DNA of 64,000 bases from Paucisalibacillus algeriensis (GCF_000577245.1 NZ_CBYO010000014.1:434001-498000), one strand, 5' to 3'; counted from the stretch's first letter, positions 1 through 11,358 are shown. The notes: generated by a model not told the origin, from the letters alone. Numbers and translations are program-made.

Positions 1-313
1 ATTTTCTTGTAAAAGGTAAGACAAGTATAAAACCTGTAACATCAGTAATAAATCCTGGACTAAACAAAAGGACCCCACCTACGAAGATACATATTCCATC
101 GATGATCTCTCTAGCAGGAACTTGCCCATATTGTAGAGCACTTTGCGCACGTCTCCAGGTTTCCAAACCTTCTTTTTTGGCCAAAGAGACTCCTATGAAT
201 CCTGTTAGTAAGATGAGAATAACGACCCACCATGGTCCAATAATCCCACCAGCCCAAACAAATAATCCAATCTCTGCTGCAGATAAAACTAGAAAAAATA
301 GCAACCATTTCAT
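1..313 (-). CDS. fxsA: FxsA family membrane protein (3' part missing)
   Basis: The first 104 codons of a minus-strand gene that runs off the window start. The protein opens MKWLLFFLVLSAAEIG and has hydrophobic helices at about residues 3-20 and 23-45, then a short charged stretch (AKKEGLETWRRAQ), then another hydrophobic helix. This is the FxsA (suppressor of F exclusion) pattern; the cellular role is poorly known. The ATG at 313 is preferred because AAAGGG lies 9 nt upstream; an in-frame ATG at 319 would be only 3 nt from it. It lies downstream of pyk in the same orientation, as in B. subtilis and relatives. The C-terminus is outside the window, so completeness cannot be judged. Confidence 0.8.
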   Translation of the reverse strand, partial: MKWLLFFLVLSAAEIGLFVWAGGIIGPWWVVILILLTGFIGVSLAKKEGLETWRRAQSALQYGQVPAREIIDGICIFVGGVLLFSPGFITDVTGFILVLPFTRK

Positions 314-335
314 GAACATCTACCCTTTCATGGAA

Positions 336-458
336 AAGAGGCTGTGACTAAAGTGTATTAAAACCGAACAAATTGATGGTAGGTGCATATACCCGGTCCG
401 GAAATATTGCGCATTGTTCGTCAATGGAATCACACTAAAAGTTTTGTCTCAGCCTCTT
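336..458. repeat. 123-bp imperfect palindromic intergenic element
   Basis: The element begins AAGAGGCTGTGAC and ends GTCTCAGCCTCTT, so its ends are inverted repeats with one mismatch. The arms stay partly complementary inward (CGAACAA against TTGTTCG, GCATAT against ATATTGC) and meet near CCGGTCCGG at about 394-402. It fills most of the pyk-fxsA gap. It looks like a non-coding fold-back element or degenerate MITE and may end pyk transcripts. No second copy was seen in the window. Confidence 0.55.
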
Positions 459-526
459 AAAATTGTACATTACAACGTAAAACTACTATTAAAGAATAAC
501 AATCAACTTAGATATCCTTAGCCAAT

Positions 527-2287
527 TTATAGTACTCCAGCATGACCTTTATAAATATCACCTTTTGTACTGTCGATTGTTATATCTTCACCGTCTTTTA
601 TTAATTCGAATGCATTTTCCACACCAACGACAACTGGGATTCCTAGACTTAATCCTACTACTGCCGCATGTGAGGTTAATCCACCTTCGAGAGTTACAAT
701 ACCAGCAGACTTTTCGATTGCCGGCATCATATCACGGTCAGTACCATACGTAACAATAATATCTCCTTGCTGTACCTTGCTGAGTGCTTCTTCTGCATTC
801 TTTACAATCACTGCTCTTCCATATGCATTGCGCTTTCCAATACCTTGACCTTTGGCTATGACATCACCAATAATATGAACTTTCATAATGTTCGTTGCAC
901 CAGTTTCTCCAACAGGAACACCTGCTGTAATCACTACTCGGTCGCCACGTTTAAGTAGGTTTTTGGTAAGCCCTAATTCAATTGCATTATCAAGCATTTC
1001 ATCTGTTGAGTTTGCTCTTTCACCAGAGATAGCATTGACACCCCAAACCAACGATAACTGACGGTTAACACGCTCATCATGAGTCACAGCAACAATCGGA
1101 GCTTTTGGTCTATACTTAGAAATCATTCGAGCCGTATGTCCACTTTCTGTTGGAGTAACAATTGCACTTACAGATAGGTTCATAGCCGTATGTGTTACAG
1201 ATTGACTAATTGCATCGGTTATTGTCATATCAACTAATTGACTACGGTTTTTTAGAATGGACTGATGATCAAGGGCTGTTTCAGTCTTTTCGGCAATGTT
1301 ATTCATCGTTCTAACAGATTCAACTGGATAATTTCCAGCTGCAGTTTCTCCAGAAAGCATAATAGCGTCTGTTCCATCAAAAATAGCATTCGCCACATCC
1401 GATGCTTCTGCCCTTGTTGGACGCGGATTTCGTTGCATGGAATCCAGCATTTGAGTTGCTGTAATGACTGGCTTACCAACTGTGTTACATTTTTGAATCA
1501 ACATTTTTTGTACGAGTGGTACATCTTCTGCCGGTATTTCGACACCTAAGTCCCCGCGAGCAACCATTAAACCATCACTAATCTCAAGGATGCTGTCAAT
1601 ATTATCAACGCCCTCTTGGTTTTCGATTTTAGGTATAAGCTGAATATGGGTTGCATTTTGTTGCTCAAGTAATTCTTTAATCTCTAAAATATCGGAAGGT
1701 CTACGTACAAAGGAAGCAGCAATAAAGTCAACATCTTGTTCGATACCAAACATAATATCATTTGCATCCTTTTCTGTAATACCCGGAAGATTTACGGAAA
1801 CATTTGGAACGTTAACACCTTTTTTATTCTTTATTAGTCCGGAGTTAAGTGCCACTGTTTTTAATTCTTTGTTAACTTGATCAATTTCCAATACTTCCAG
1901 TTCGATTAATCCGTCATCTAGTAAGATTTTAGATCCAACATGAACATCATCAATTAATCCTGGGTAGGTAATGGAAAAACGTTCGGCAGTACCCTCAACT
2001 TCATTCATAGAAACAAATACGGTATTACCTTGTATAAGTTCTGCTTGTCCTTCTTTAAAATTACCTGTACGAATCTCAGGACCTTTTGTATCAAGTAGGA
2101 TGGCAATAGTCTTCCCGGTCTTTTCAGCGGCTTCTCTAATATTTTTAATTCGTGCACCATGCTCTTCATAATCCCCATGGGAAAAATTCAGGCGTGCCAC
2201 ATTCATCCCAGCTTCCATTAAATTTACCAATGTTTCCACCGATTCTGAAGCTGGTCCAATTGTACAGACAATTTTTGTTCTTCTCAT
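527..2287 (-). CDS. pyk: Pyruvate kinase with C-terminal PEP-utilising domain
   Basis: Converts phosphoenolpyruvate and ADP to pyruvate and ATP, the last step of glycolysis. The 586-aa protein has the N-terminal barrel with [12 protein letters not shown], the catalytic lysine in IPKIENQEG (about residue 220) and the metal-binding [12 protein letters not shown] signature. After the allosteric domain it carries the extra PEP-utilising-enzyme-like domain typical of Bacillus and Geobacillus enzymes (about residues 480-586, with [11 protein letters not shown]). Full length for this subtype. It follows pfkA by 18 bp, so the two are almost certainly one transcript. No clear hairpin-plus-U-run terminator follows; the palindrome at 336-458 may serve. 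Confidence 0.97.
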   Translation of the reverse strand: MRRTKIVCTIGPASESVETLVNLMEAGMNVARLNFSHGDYEEHGARIKNIREAAEKTGKTIAILLDTKGPEIRTGNFKEGQAELIQGNTVFVSMNEVEGTAERFSITYPGLIDDVHVGSKILLDDGLIELEVLEIDQVNKELKTVALNSGLIKNKKGVNVPNVSVNLPGITEKDANDIMFGIEQDVDFIAASFVRRPSDILEIKELLEQQNATHIQLIPKIENQEGVDNIDSILEISDGLMVARGDLGVEIPAEDVPLVQKMLIQKCNTVGKPVITATQMLDSMQRNPRPTRAEASDVANAIFDGTDAIMLSGETAAGNYPVESVRTMNNIAEKTETALDHQSILKNRSQLVDMTITDAISQSVTHTAMNLSVSAIVTPTESGHTARMISKYRPKAPIVAVTHDERVNRQLSLVWGVNAISGERANSTDEMLDNAIELGLTKNLLKRGDRVVITAGVPVGETGATNIMKVHIIGDVIAKGQGIGKRNAYGRAVIVKNAEEALSKVQQGDIIVTYGTDRDMMPAIEKSAGIVTLEGGLTSHAAVVGLSLGIPVVVGVENAFELIKDGEDITIDSTKGDIYKGHAGVL

Positions 2288-2305
2288 GAATAAATTCCTC
2301 CTAAA

Positions 2306-3575
<1,270 letters not shown>

Positions 3576-4532
3576 TTACAGTTCCTTGTATTCTCCAATT
3601 TCTTTATATTTTTCCCATCTTAGCTCTAATAATTCATCGTTAGATAAATTAATTAATTCTTTAAGTGATTTGTCTATAACAACATCGATGTTTTTTGCTT
3701 GTTGTTTAATATCTCGATGAGCTCCACCCTTAGGTTCTGGAATAATTTCATCTATAATTCCAAGTTCAAATAGATCTGGCGCTGTGATCCTCATGGATTC
3801 AGCAGCTCGCTGAGCAAGTCCAGAGTCTTTCCATAAGAGTGCTGCTGCACCTTCTGGAGAGATAACAGAGTAGGTTGAGTTTTCTAGCATAAAAATGCGG
3901 TCTCCAACACCTAGAGCAAGCGCTCCACCACTTCCACCTTCACCAATAACAATACATATTACTGGGACCTTAAGACCTGCCATCTCCATTAAGTTTCTTG
4001 CAATTGCTTCACTCTGACCGCGTTCCTCAGATTCCTTACCAGGATCAGCTCCCTTTGTATCAATAAAACAAATAATAGGTCGGTTAAACTTCTCAGCCTG
4101 TTTCATATGTCTTAAAGCTTTACGATACCCTTCAGGGTGCGGCATTCCAAAATTACGACGAATATTTTCTTTCGTGTTTTTACCACGTTGATGACCAATA
4201 ACAGTTACAGGCATGTCCTTGTAATAAGCAATACCTGATACAATTGCCTCATCATCACCAAAGTTTCGGTCTCCATGGAATTCAAGAAAATTCGTGAACA
4301 ATTCGTCAATATAATCTAAAGTGGTTGGTCTTTCTTGATGTCTTGCCATCTGAACACGTTGCCAAGGTTTCAAGTTACCATAAATATTATCCTCTAAATC
4401 TTCTAAACGCTTTTCAAGGGTAGAAATTTCTTGGGACAAATCTATATCACTTTCTCCTGTAAACTTCTTTAACTCAGCAATTTTTTCTTTTAAATTCACT
4501 ATTGGTTTTTCAAATTCTAGTATTTGCTTCAT
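3576..4532 (-). CDS. accA: Acetyl-CoA carboxylase carboxyltransferase subunit alpha
   Basis: With AccD, transfers the carboxyl group from carboxybiotin to acetyl-CoA to give malonyl-CoA, the first step of fatty acid synthesis. The 318-aa length is normal for Firmicutes. The N-terminus is a helical segment ([18 protein letters not shown]), followed by the crotonase-like fold with [32 protein letters not shown] and the glycine-rich [15 protein letters not shown] oxyanion region. The ATG overlaps the accD stop by 4 bp, so the two subunits are translationally coupled. Confidence 0.97.
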   Translation of the reverse strand: MKQILEFEKPIVNLKEKIAELKKFTGESDIDLSQEISTLEKRLEDLEDNIYGNLKPWQRVQMARHQERPTTLDYIDELFTNFLEFHGDRNFGDDEAIVSGIAYYKDMPVTVIGHQRGKNTKENIRRNFGMPHPEGYRKALRHMKQAEKFNRPIICFIDTKGADPGKESEERGQSEAIARNLMEMAGLKVPVICIVIGEGGSGGALALGVGDRIFMLENSTYSVISPEGAAALLWKDSGLAQRAAESMRITAPDLFELGIIDEIIPEPKGGAHRDIKQQAKNIDVVIDKSLKELINLSNDELLELRWEKYKEIGEYKEL

Positions 4533-5389
4533 TCAGGACGAGCCCCCTTCTGATGCATCTTAAGCAGTGTTCCTAAAACATTGTTTAGATCATGGCGATG
4601 GATTACTTTATCTAGTTGTCCATGCTTTAACAAGAACTCTGCAGTTTGAAAGTCATCTGGTAACTTTTCCCTAGTTGTTTGCTCAATAATACGTCTTCCG
4701 GCAAAGCCGATTAATGCACCTGGTTCAGCAAAGTTATAGTCTCCTAGAGAGGCAAAACTAGCTGAAACCCCACCGGTTGTAGGGTGAGTCATGACTGAAA
4801 TCATTAGTCCACCAGCATCCGAAAATCGTTTAATTGCCACTGATGTTTTGGACATCTGCATTAAACTTAGAACGCCTTCTTGCATTCTTGCTCCGCCAGA
4901 TGCAGTAAAGATAATGAATGGTATAGATTCCTTTCTAGCATTTTCAATTGCTCTAGCAATTTTTTCACCCATTACAGAGCCCATACTACCCATTCGATAT
5001 CTTGAGTCCATTACAGCAAATGCGGTTTCTTGTCCATCTATTAAACCTTTACCAGTGACAACACCTTCATTTAGCCCAGTTTTTTCCCGGTCCTTCTCCA
5101 TTTTTTCATCATATCCCGGAAAATCTAATGGGTTTGAAGTTATTAAATTACTATCCCATTCAATAAATGTGCCCTCATCAAATAAACTATTAATACGTTC
5201 CCATGCACTTAATTGATGATGATGACCACAGTTTGGACATACATTTAAATTCGTACTCAATTCCTTGCGATAAATAATTTTATTACATTTATCACACTTC
5301 TTCATTAATCCTTCTGGAATATCAACCTTTGATCCTTCAGTCGGGATAGAGGCGTATTTCTTCTTCTTATTAAAAAGATCTTTAAGCAA
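4529..5389 (-). CDS. accD: Acetyl-CoA carboxylase carboxyltransferase subunit beta
   Basis: Beta subunit of the carboxyltransferase. A CxxC...CxxC zinc ribbon (CDKC and CPNC, about residues 31-53) is followed by the crotonase fold with [12 protein letters not shown] and [16 protein letters not shown]. The TTG at 5389 ([16 protein letters not shown]) is chosen as the start: AAAGGGG lies 9 nt upstream and remembered homologues begin at this point (MLKDIF...). An in-frame ATG at 5410 and a further start at 5416 would place that Shine-Dalgarno inside the gene. The protein is then 286 aa. The 140-bp upstream gap has no copy of the FadR-type operator seen before the malic enzyme. Confidence 0.95.
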   Translation of the reverse strand: MLKDLFNKKKKYASIPTEGSKVDIPEGLMKKCDKCNKIIYRKELSTNLNVCPNCGHHHQLSAWERINSLFDEGTFIEWDSNLITSNPLDFPGYDEKMEKDREKTGLNEGVVTGKGLIDGQETAFAVMDSRYRMGSMGSVMGEKIARAIENARKESIPFIIFTASGGARMQEGVLSLMQMSKTSVAIKRFSDAGGLMISVMTHPTTGGVSASFASLGDYNFAEPGALIGFAGRRIIEQTTREKLPDDFQTAEFLLKHGQLDKVIHRHDLNNVLGTLLKMHQKGARPE

Positions 5390-5556
5390 GATATAAGTCC
5401 CCCTTTTCATAACCAACCACTATACTTGACAGATTTCCACTCCGTCTAAACACCATATTTTTAACCTGATTATTTAACTATACAGAAGTCTATCCAAAAA
5501 AGTTGTCATTAATAGTCGAAGAAATAGAAAAAAATAATAGTATATAATTACAAAAC

Positions 5557-6180
5557 CTAATACGTTTTTTCTTCGTTAAAAAGACCTTCAATTGATGGAT
5601 AGTTTTGGGTTTTATAGAGTTTAATTAATTTCATATAAAATTCTCTTGAATAGTGACCTGTAAAACTTTTCGAATACTCGTTAATTAATCCCCAAATACG
5701 TGCTAAAAATTGGTTGTCTGTCAACTCTACTATATATTTAAAAAAGGAATAATGCTGTTCCTTCATCGTTAAAGAGGAATCATTCATTATAGTTTTTAAC
5801 TGTTCTAGTTTCACATGATCTAGCTGTTGAAAGATAAGTTTGGCTGCTTCTTTTTCTAAGAGTTCCTTGACAATAAGTAGTTCATCCTTAGTAGTTTGGC
5901 TAAGAATAAATGTAGATAAAAGCTCAACAGTATGGTAAGGGCGGTACTTACTTAAAAATGTACCTCCTCCATGTCTAGTCTCGATAATTCCTATTAACTC
6001 CATTGCTCTGAGTGCTTCCCGAATAGAAGATCTTCCTGCACCTAACTTATCCGATAATTCTCTTTCAGATGGAAGTTTATCACCAGGTTTCAAATCATTT
6101 ACCTCTATAAACTTGCGAATTTCTTGTAAAACCCCTTGATATACCTTTTGTTTTGGTGACATGGACACCCCATGTTTCAC
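5557..6180 (-). CDS. GntR/FadR-family transcriptional regulator
   Basis: One-component repressor or activator. The winged HTH is at about residues 14-75, with the GntR signature LPSERELSDKLGAGRSSIREALRAME given in two parts here: LPSERELSDKLGAG, then RSSIREALRAME; the wing follows (TRHGGGTFL). The C-terminal half is an all-helical FCD-like effector domain, somewhat short for the family (207 aa against roughly 230). It sits between the malic enzyme and accD, and a perfect TGGTC-N-GACCA palindrome lies at the malic enzyme promoter, so it probably controls that gene and possibly its own transcription. The effector is unknown; an acyl-CoA or organic acid would fit. The start is uncertain: GTG at 6180 nearly touches its AAAGGAG, so GTG 6168 or ATG 6162 (MSPKQKVYQ) may be used. 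Confidence 0.88.
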   Translation of the reverse strand: MKHGVSMSPKQKVYQGVLQEIRKFIEVNDLKPGDKLPSERELSDKLGAGRSSIREALRAMELIGIIETRHGGGTFLSKYRPYHTVELLSTFILSQTTKDELLIVKELLEKEAAKLIFQQLDHVKLEQLKTIMNDSSLTMKEQHYSFFKYIVELTDNQFLARIWGLINEYSKSFTGHYSREFYMKLIKLYKTQNYPSIEGLFNEEKTY

Positions 6181-6188
6181 TCCTTTAA

Positions 6189-6210
6189 GAAAAACCCCTT
6201 CCTAGGAAGG
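6189..6210 (-). terminator. Weak terminator or attenuator between malic enzyme and GntR gene
   Basis: The palindrome CCTTCCTAGGAAGG (6197-6210) is followed on the minus strand by GGTTTTTCTT. The stem is only about 5 bp, so read-through into the regulator gene is likely. Confidence 0.4.
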
Positions 6211-6217
6211 AAAAGTA

Positions 6218-7447
6218 TTATTTAATTTTTGCAAGTTTACTGGTCTTTTCTTTAATTTCTTCAGGGTCTACTTGCATGCGTGCCACTCCTGATTCCATTG
6301 CTGCTTTTGCCACTTCTGAAGCGACTAATGGGGCAACTCTTGGATCAAATGGAGCAGGGATCACATAGTCTTCATTCAGGTCTTCCTCTGCTATCAATGA
6401 CGCAATTGCTTCTGCTGCAGCAACCTTCATCTTCTCGTTTATCCGTGTTGCACGTACGTCTAGAGCACCACGGAAAATCCCCGGAAACGCGAGTACATTA
6501 TTAACTTGGTTAGGAAAATCAGAGCGTCCTGTACCTATCACTTTTGCTCCTGCTTCCTTTGCATCTTCTGGTAGAATTTCCGGATCTGGATTGGCCATTG
6601 CAAAAATAATCGGATCGGCATTCATTTTTCTAACCATATCTTGTGTTAGAGCTCCACCTACGGATACGCCAATGAAAACATCAGCACCGTCAAGCACTTC
6701 TTCCAATGAGCCCTCTTTTTTATCACGGTTTGTAATTTTGGCAACGGAATCTTTGACATCATTCATCCCGTAAGAACGCCCTTCAAAGATTGCACCTCTG
6801 GAATCACACATAATAAGGTTTCGCACACCAAAATGATAAAGCAATTTAACAATCGCAATACCCGCCGCACCTGCACCATTGGAAACTACTTTAATTTCCG
6901 AGAAAGATTTTCCAACCAGTTTTAAGGCGTTGATTAAACCAGCAACTGTAACTATTGCCGTACCATGTTGATCATCATGAAAAATAGGAATATTCGTTTC
7001 CTTTTTTAATCGTTCTTCGATAATAAAGCAGTTAGGAGCTGCGATATCTTCTAAGTTAACCCCACCAAAAGTAGGTTCCATCAGTTTTACGGTTTTTACG
7101 ATTTCGTCCACATCATGAGTATCCAAGCAAATTGGGAAAGAATCAACTCCGGCAAAAGTCTTAAATAGTACAGACTTTCCCTCCATAACTGGTAATGCAG
7201 CTTCTGGACCAATATTACCTAAGCCTAGAACCGCGGAACCATCGCTTACAACGGCAACCATATTGCCTTTCATCGTATAATCATAAACAGTTTCTTTCCG
7301 ATCATGGATTACCTTACATGGCTCAGCAACACCAGGGGAATATGCAAGACTTAATTCTTTTGCATTTGTTACCTGCACCTTTGATACGGTTTCCAGTTTC
7401 CCCTTATTTTGTTTGTGCATATGCAATGCTTCATCTTTTAAATTCAC
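6218..7447 (-). CDS. ytsJ: Malic enzyme (NAD(P)-dependent, YtsJ type)
   Basis: Oxidatively decarboxylates malate to pyruvate. The 409-aa, single-module form is the YtsJ/MaeB type; B. subtilis YtsJ prefers NADP and supplies NADPH. Seen: the N-terminal SPGVAEPC region, GLGNIGPEAALPVMEGKS with the catalytic lysine, the DDQHGTAIV metal/substrate segment and the NGAGAAGIAIVKLL dinucleotide fold. The start is GTG at 7447, with AAGGAG 12 nt upstream. Its placement beside accDA and a FadR-like regulator suggests supply of NADPH for lipid synthesis (inference). Expression is likely governed by the operator at 7475-7491. Confidence 0.95.
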   Translation of the reverse strand: MNLKDEALHMHKQNKGKLETVSKVQVTNAKELSLAYSPGVAEPCKVIHDRKETVYDYTMKGNMVAVVSDGSAVLGLGNIGPEAALPVMEGKSVLFKTFAGVDSFPICLDTHDVDEIVKTVKLMEPTFGGVNLEDIAAPNCFIIEERLKKETNIPIFHDDQHGTAIVTVAGLINALKLVGKSFSEIKVVSNGAGAAGIAIVKLLYHFGVRNLIMCDSRGAIFEGRSYGMNDVKDSVAKITNRDKKEGSLEEVLDGADVFIGVSVGGALTQDMVRKMNADPIIFAMANPDPEILPEDAKEAGAKVIGTGRSDFPNQVNNVLAFPGIFRGALDVRATRINEKMKVAAAEAIASLIAEEDLNEDYVIPAPFDPRVAPLVASEVAKAAMESGVARMQVDPEEIKEKTSKLAKIK

Positions 7448-7474
7448 TTCTATTTCGCTCCTTTTTGCGAGTCA

Positions 7475-7491
7475 AAGTGGTCTGACCACTT
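7475..7491. promoter_or_regulatory. Perfect 17-bp FadR/GntR-type operator
   Basis: AAGTGGTC-T-GACCACTT is a perfect palindrome around a single central base and contains the TGGTC-N-GACCA core typical of FadR-subfamily GntR proteins. It begins 10 bp downstream of the -10 hexamer at 7501-7506, overlapping the expected transcription start region. Such a site would block initiation or early elongation. The likely ligand is the GntR protein encoded at 5557-6180. Confidence 0.75.
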
Positions 7492-7500
7492 AACTATTAC

Positions 7501-7528
7501 ATTATAACAAAATGTTGAACTCTGTAAA
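7501..7528 (-). promoter_or_regulatory. Sigma-A promoter of the malic enzyme
   Basis: Minus strand: -35 TTTACA (7523-7528), 16-bp spacer, -10 TATAAT (7501-7506). It lies between the end of dnaE and the malic enzyme start, immediately upstream of the palindromic operator. Confidence 0.72.
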
Positions 7529-7540
7529 GTTTCGTTTTTA

Positions 7541-10500
7541 TTACGACCTTTCATAAACTACGTTTGATTTTCCAAAGTAATTTGTTAAAGAGTTCATTGT
7601 TTCTTTGTTAACATGGATAAAATAATCTTTTGCTAACTGATAGGATTTTTTTTGTTCTGCATGATATACAATGACAGGGGTTGATCCTGGGTTAGCTTTT
7701 GCTATTTTCAGGATTACAGGTAAAGCGTCCTTACTAGTTTGCTCTGTAGTCTTGATAAACAATCTCTGATTTACTTCTTTATCCAATTTATTTTCATCAA
7801 AAGGTTCAATAGTCGATAGCAACCATTGTTTCTTACCATTTCGTGTTTCAATTTTCCCAGTAATAAAAATTAACTTTTCTTCTTCAATATAACGGCTCTC
7901 CTTGCGATAAAGTTCCGGAAATACTACAGCATCCATATCTTCAGTTTCATCACTTATGGTTAGAAAAGCCATTGGCTCACCTCGTTTAGTACGAATCGTT
8001 TTAATTTCTTGGACAATTACTGCACTTTTATAGCTTCTACTAGCTTCTATACTTTCAGTATGAAATAAGGAAATATAACCATTCTCCCTTAGCTGATTTC
8101 GAAATTGAAGGAGTGGATGACTGGATATGTAGATGCCTATTAACTCTTTTTCATCCGAAAGTTTTTTTATTTTGGTAAAATCTTCTATATCTACATAGTT
8201 AGGTTCTAAATCGAATTGATCCTGAAATAAACTTGGCTGATCGGTAAATTCTCTGAATAATTCACCAGATTCAATTGCCTGGTCGATGGAAGCTAAAAGA
8301 CTCGCTCTATTTTCGTATGTTTCATCAAATGCTCCAGTTAATATTAAGGATTCCATTGTTGCTCTATTCACGATTTTTGGTGTGATACGTAGACAAAAGT
8401 CAAATAGGTTTTTAAATGGTCCCTGTTTACGAGCTTGGATAATCTCTTGAACTGCTTGATTTCCAACCCCTTTAATGGATTGTAATCCCATTCGAATACA
8501 TTCTTTTTCTACTGTAAATCGGCCATAACTTTTATTTATCGATGGAGAACCAATTTTGATATTTAAGTCTTTCATTTCTTTTATATACGTGTGAATTTTA
8601 TCGTGCTGATTACCGATTGAAGTTAACAACTCCGAATAAAAATGTTTCGGAAAATGAGCCTTTAAATAGGCGAGTTGATAAGATATTTTACTATAAGCAA
8701 CTGCATGACTTTTGGGGAATCCATAATTAGAAAACTTTACAATCCATGCAAAAATCTCTTCTCCCACTTCTCGATCATAACCATTTTCCACGCAGCCTCG
8801 GATAAATGCTTCTTTTTGTTGGTCCATGATGTCTTGTTTCTTTTTGCTGACGGCACGCCTTAGAACATCGGCTTCCCCTAATGAGAACCCTGCAATTCGA
8901 TGGGCAATTTCCATAATTTGTTCTTGATATATTAATACTCCATACGTTTTATTCAGAATAGGTTCTAGGTCTGGATGTGGGTATGTTACTTTTTTTCTAC
9001 CATGCTTTCGTTCAATATAAGTTGGAATAAAGTCCATAGGACCTGGTCTGTATAAGGCATTTACCGCAACAATGTCATCAAATGTACTTGGCTTTAATTG
9101 TTCCAATACTTGTTTCATTCCATCTGATTCCAATTGGAAAACACCATTCGTTTTTCCTCTTTTTAATAATTCAAAAGTTACGCCATCATGTTCAGGGATT
9201 TCTTCTAATTGAAAGTTCTTCGCATCCTTTAAACGAATGGAATCCACAATTCGTTCGATAAGCGTCAAGTTACGTAACCCTAAGAAGTCCATTTTGAGTA
9301 AACCTAATGACTCTAAATCTGTCATTGGATACTGTGTTAAAGCTGTACTGGTTGCCCCGATAGTAAGTGGAACATGCTCCACAAGGGCTTGTTCACTAAT
9401 CACGACACCTGCAGCATGTGTGGAAACATGTCTTGGAATACCTTCTAAGACAGTTGCAATTTTAAATAGCCCTTTTAAACTCTCTGATTGCTGTACGTAA
9501 TTCGTAAGTTCTGGAGATGCTTTTAAAATGCTTGCCAATGTACCAGGAGTTTGGCTTGGAATTTGTTTTAAAATAAAATAAATATCTTGTTGGTTTATAC
9601 CCATGGTTTTCCCTAGCTCCCTAATTAAGGAACGGGGTGCAAATGTACCAAAGGTAATAATTTGCGCAACATGCTCAGGACCATATTTATCCCGAACATA
9701 AGCAATTACTTCGTCCCTTCTGATATCAGAAAAGTCAATATCAATATCAGGCATGGTAACTCGCTCTGGATTCAAGAAACGTTCAAACAATAGATTATAT
9801 TTAATTGGATCTACATCTGTTATCCCTAGGGTGTAGGCTACAATCGATCCTGCTGAAGAACCACGTCCTGGCCCAACCATTATGCTTTGTTCCTTCGCAT
9901 ATTTGATAAAATCCCAAACAATTAGAAAGTAATCACTAAAACCCATCGATTTAATAATGTTTAGTTCATACTCAAGTCTTGATTTTATCTTTTCTGTTAT
10001 GGTTGGATAACGTTTATGAATGCTTGTCCAACAAACTTTTTCCAAGTAATCATGTGCTTGTGTTCCATCGGGGGCCGGATATGTCGGAAGCATTCTTGCA
10101 TCAAAATCAAAATTAACAGTACATTTTTGTTGAATGTTTCTTGTTTCTTGAATTACTTCTGGCCAATCATAAAATAATTGTTCCATTTCATAGGCTGAAC
10201 GTAAATGATGATGCTTCTTTTTCATGCTTGCCTGTTGAACGGACCAATTTTTTCCTTGTTTCATTGCTTGTAAACAATCAAAAGCATACATATCCTTCTC
10301 CTGGAGATATGAAACATCATTGATTGCAACAACCTGTGTTTGGTGTATATCATGATAGGAGCGTATCCCTTTATTTATCAGTTTGTCCTGTTCTGAACCA
10401 AAATCACTAATACCCAAATAGAAGTCATTATGATTTACATGAGTTTTCCAAAATGCTAGATAATCTTCTAGATGGTTATGGGTGGAATGTTGTATTAAAT

Positions 10501-10894
10501 CGTGCACCCTACTTTTATGTGCAGGTAGAATGACAACCAGATTACCGATATAGTTTACTATCTTATCTTTTGCCATACGCTTTTCCTGATTTCGTTGAAT
10601 ATCCGTACTTAACTTAATTAAATTTTTGTAACCGCTAGTATCTTTAGCAAGTAAAATAATATCCTCTATATTTTCCTCATCGTCTAATAGGCTAACTGTC
10701 ATTCCAATAATGGGTTTGATACCATTCTCCTTACAGGCCTTGTAAAATGGAATAACACCGTGTAACACATTCTCATCTGTAATACTCAGCCCATCAAAGT
10801 TTAACTGCTTAGCCTGTTTGACCAACTTCTCAATGGTAATCGTGCTATTAAAGAAACTATAACCAGTTTTAACTTGTAAATGAGTAAACGACAT
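7541..10894 (-). CDS. dnaE: DNA polymerase III alpha subunit DnaE
   Basis: Second replicative polymerase of Gram-positive bacteria, used in primer extension on the lagging strand and in error-prone synthesis. The 1117-aa length matches Bacillus DnaE. Domains in order: N-terminal PHP domain (FTHLQVKTGYSFFNS, about residues 1-200), the palm with the catalytic triad in MPDIDIDFSD (about residues 375-385), fingers including PGRGSSAGSIVAY, a helix-hairpin-helix region (IKGVGNQAVQEII, about residue 790) and a C-terminal OB fold (SYKSAVIVQEIKTIRTKRGE). Unlike PolC it has no inserted exonuclease. It lies next to ytrH, as in B. subtilis. Confidence 0.97.
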   Translation of the reverse strand: MSFTHLQVKTGYSFFNSTITIEKLVKQAKQLNFDGLSITDENVLHGVIPFYKACKENGIKPIIGMTVSLLDDEENIEDIILLAKDTSGYKNLIKLSTDIQRNQEKRMAKDKIVNYIGNLVVILPAHKSRVHDLIQHSTHNHLEDYLAFWKTHVNHNDFYLGISDFGSEQDKLINKGIRSYHDIHQTQVVAINDVSYLQEKDMYAFDCLQAMKQGKNWSVQQASMKKKHHHLRSAYEMEQLFYDWPEVIQETRNIQQKCTVNFDFDARMLPTYPAPDGTQAHDYLEKVCWTSIHKRYPTITEKIKSRLEYELNIIKSMGFSDYFLIVWDFIKYAKEQSIMVGPGRGSSAGSIVAYTLGITDVDPIKYNLLFERFLNPERVTMPDIDIDFSDIRRDEVIAYVRDKYGPEHVAQIITFGTFAPRSLIRELGKTMGINQQDIYFILKQIPSQTPGTLASILKASPELTNYVQQSESLKGLFKIATVLEGIPRHVSTHAAGVVISEQALVEHVPLTIGATSTALTQYPMTDLESLGLLKMDFLGLRNLTLIERIVDSIRLKDAKNFQLEEIPEHDGVTFELLKRGKTNGVFQLESDGMKQVLEQLKPSTFDDIVAVNALYRPGPMDFIPTYIERKHGRKKVTYPHPDLEPILNKTYGVLIYQEQIMEIAHRIAGFSLGEADVLRRAVSKKKQDIMDQQKEAFIRGCVENGYDREVGEEIFAWIVKFSNYGFPKSHAVAYSKISYQLAYLKAHFPKHFYSELLTSIGNQHDKIHTYIKEMKDLNIKIGSPSINKSYGRFTVEKECIRMGLQSIKGVGNQAVQEIIQARKQGPFKNLFDFCLRITPKIVNRATMESLILTGAFDETYENRASLLASIDQAIESGELFREFTDQPSLFQDQFDLEPNYVDIEDFTKIKKLSDEKELIGIYISSHPLLQFRNQLRENGYISLFHTESIEASRSYKSAVIVQEIKTIRTKRGEPMAFLTISDETEDMDAVVFPELYRKESRYIEEEKLIFITGKIETRNGKKQWLLSTIEPFDENKLDKEVNQRLFIKTTEQTSKDALPVILKIAKANPGSTPVIVYHAEQKKSYQLAKDYFIHVNKETMNSLTNYFGKSNVVYERS

Positions 10895-10961
10895 ACTATC
10901 CCGCCTCTTCTTTCTCTTATTCTATTATAGCCAAATTAGAGGCTATCTGTATATCAACAAA

Positions 10962-10989
10962 CATAACTTGTCCTTATTCTTCATAGAAT
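10962..10989 (+). promoter_or_regulatory. Possible sigma-E-type promoter of ytrH-ytrI
   Basis: CATAACT (10962-10968) and CATAGAAT (10982-10989), separated by 13 bp, resemble the mother-cell sigma-E elements (-10 consensus near CATACAAT). B. subtilis ytrHI belongs to the sigma-E regulon by established knowledge. The match here is by eye and approximate. Confidence 0.35.
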
Positions 10990-11025
10990 GAAGGGAACAC
11001 AACTATCAATTAAGGAGAAGTTATA

Positions 11026-11358
11026 ATGGAGGAACGATTTTTTGCACAATTTATACATTGTTTTTTTATTGCCTTAGGTGTAATTCTTGGTGGATCGTTA
11101 ATTGGCAGTATCGGTGCTTTTGCTACTGGTGATGCGCCCTTAACAGAGGTGCTCCGAATTGCCAAAAAGCTTGGTATCTGGGCTATTGTTGCTGCAATAG
11201 GAGGTACATTTGATGCGATTGAAAACTTACAAAAAGGGTTTCTCGAAGGTCCATTTATTGAAGTTCTGAAACAAGGCCTTCTCATTTTATCCGCAATGGG
11301 AGGAGCAAAAGTCGGTATGATTATTCTAGAGTGGCTCATCCAGGAGGAATTTACGTAA
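11026..11358 (+). CDS. ytrH: Sporulation membrane protein YtrH
   Basis: Small membrane protein needed for efficient sporulation in B. subtilis, where it is made in the mother cell. The 110-aa product has three hydrophobic stretches (about residues 10-32, 45-62 and 82-105). AAGGAGAAG lies ahead of the ATG. It is divergent from dnaE, and its stop codon overlaps the next gene's ATG (TAATG), so ytrI is translationally coupled. The assignment rests on sequence character and this conserved dnaE-ytrH-ytrI-nrnA order. Confidence 0.88.
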   Translation: MEERFFAQFIHCFFIALGVILGGSLIGSIGAFATGDAPLTEVLRIAKKLGIWAIVAAIGGTFDAIENLQKGFLEGPFIEVLKQGLLILSAMGGAKVGMIILEWLIQEEFT

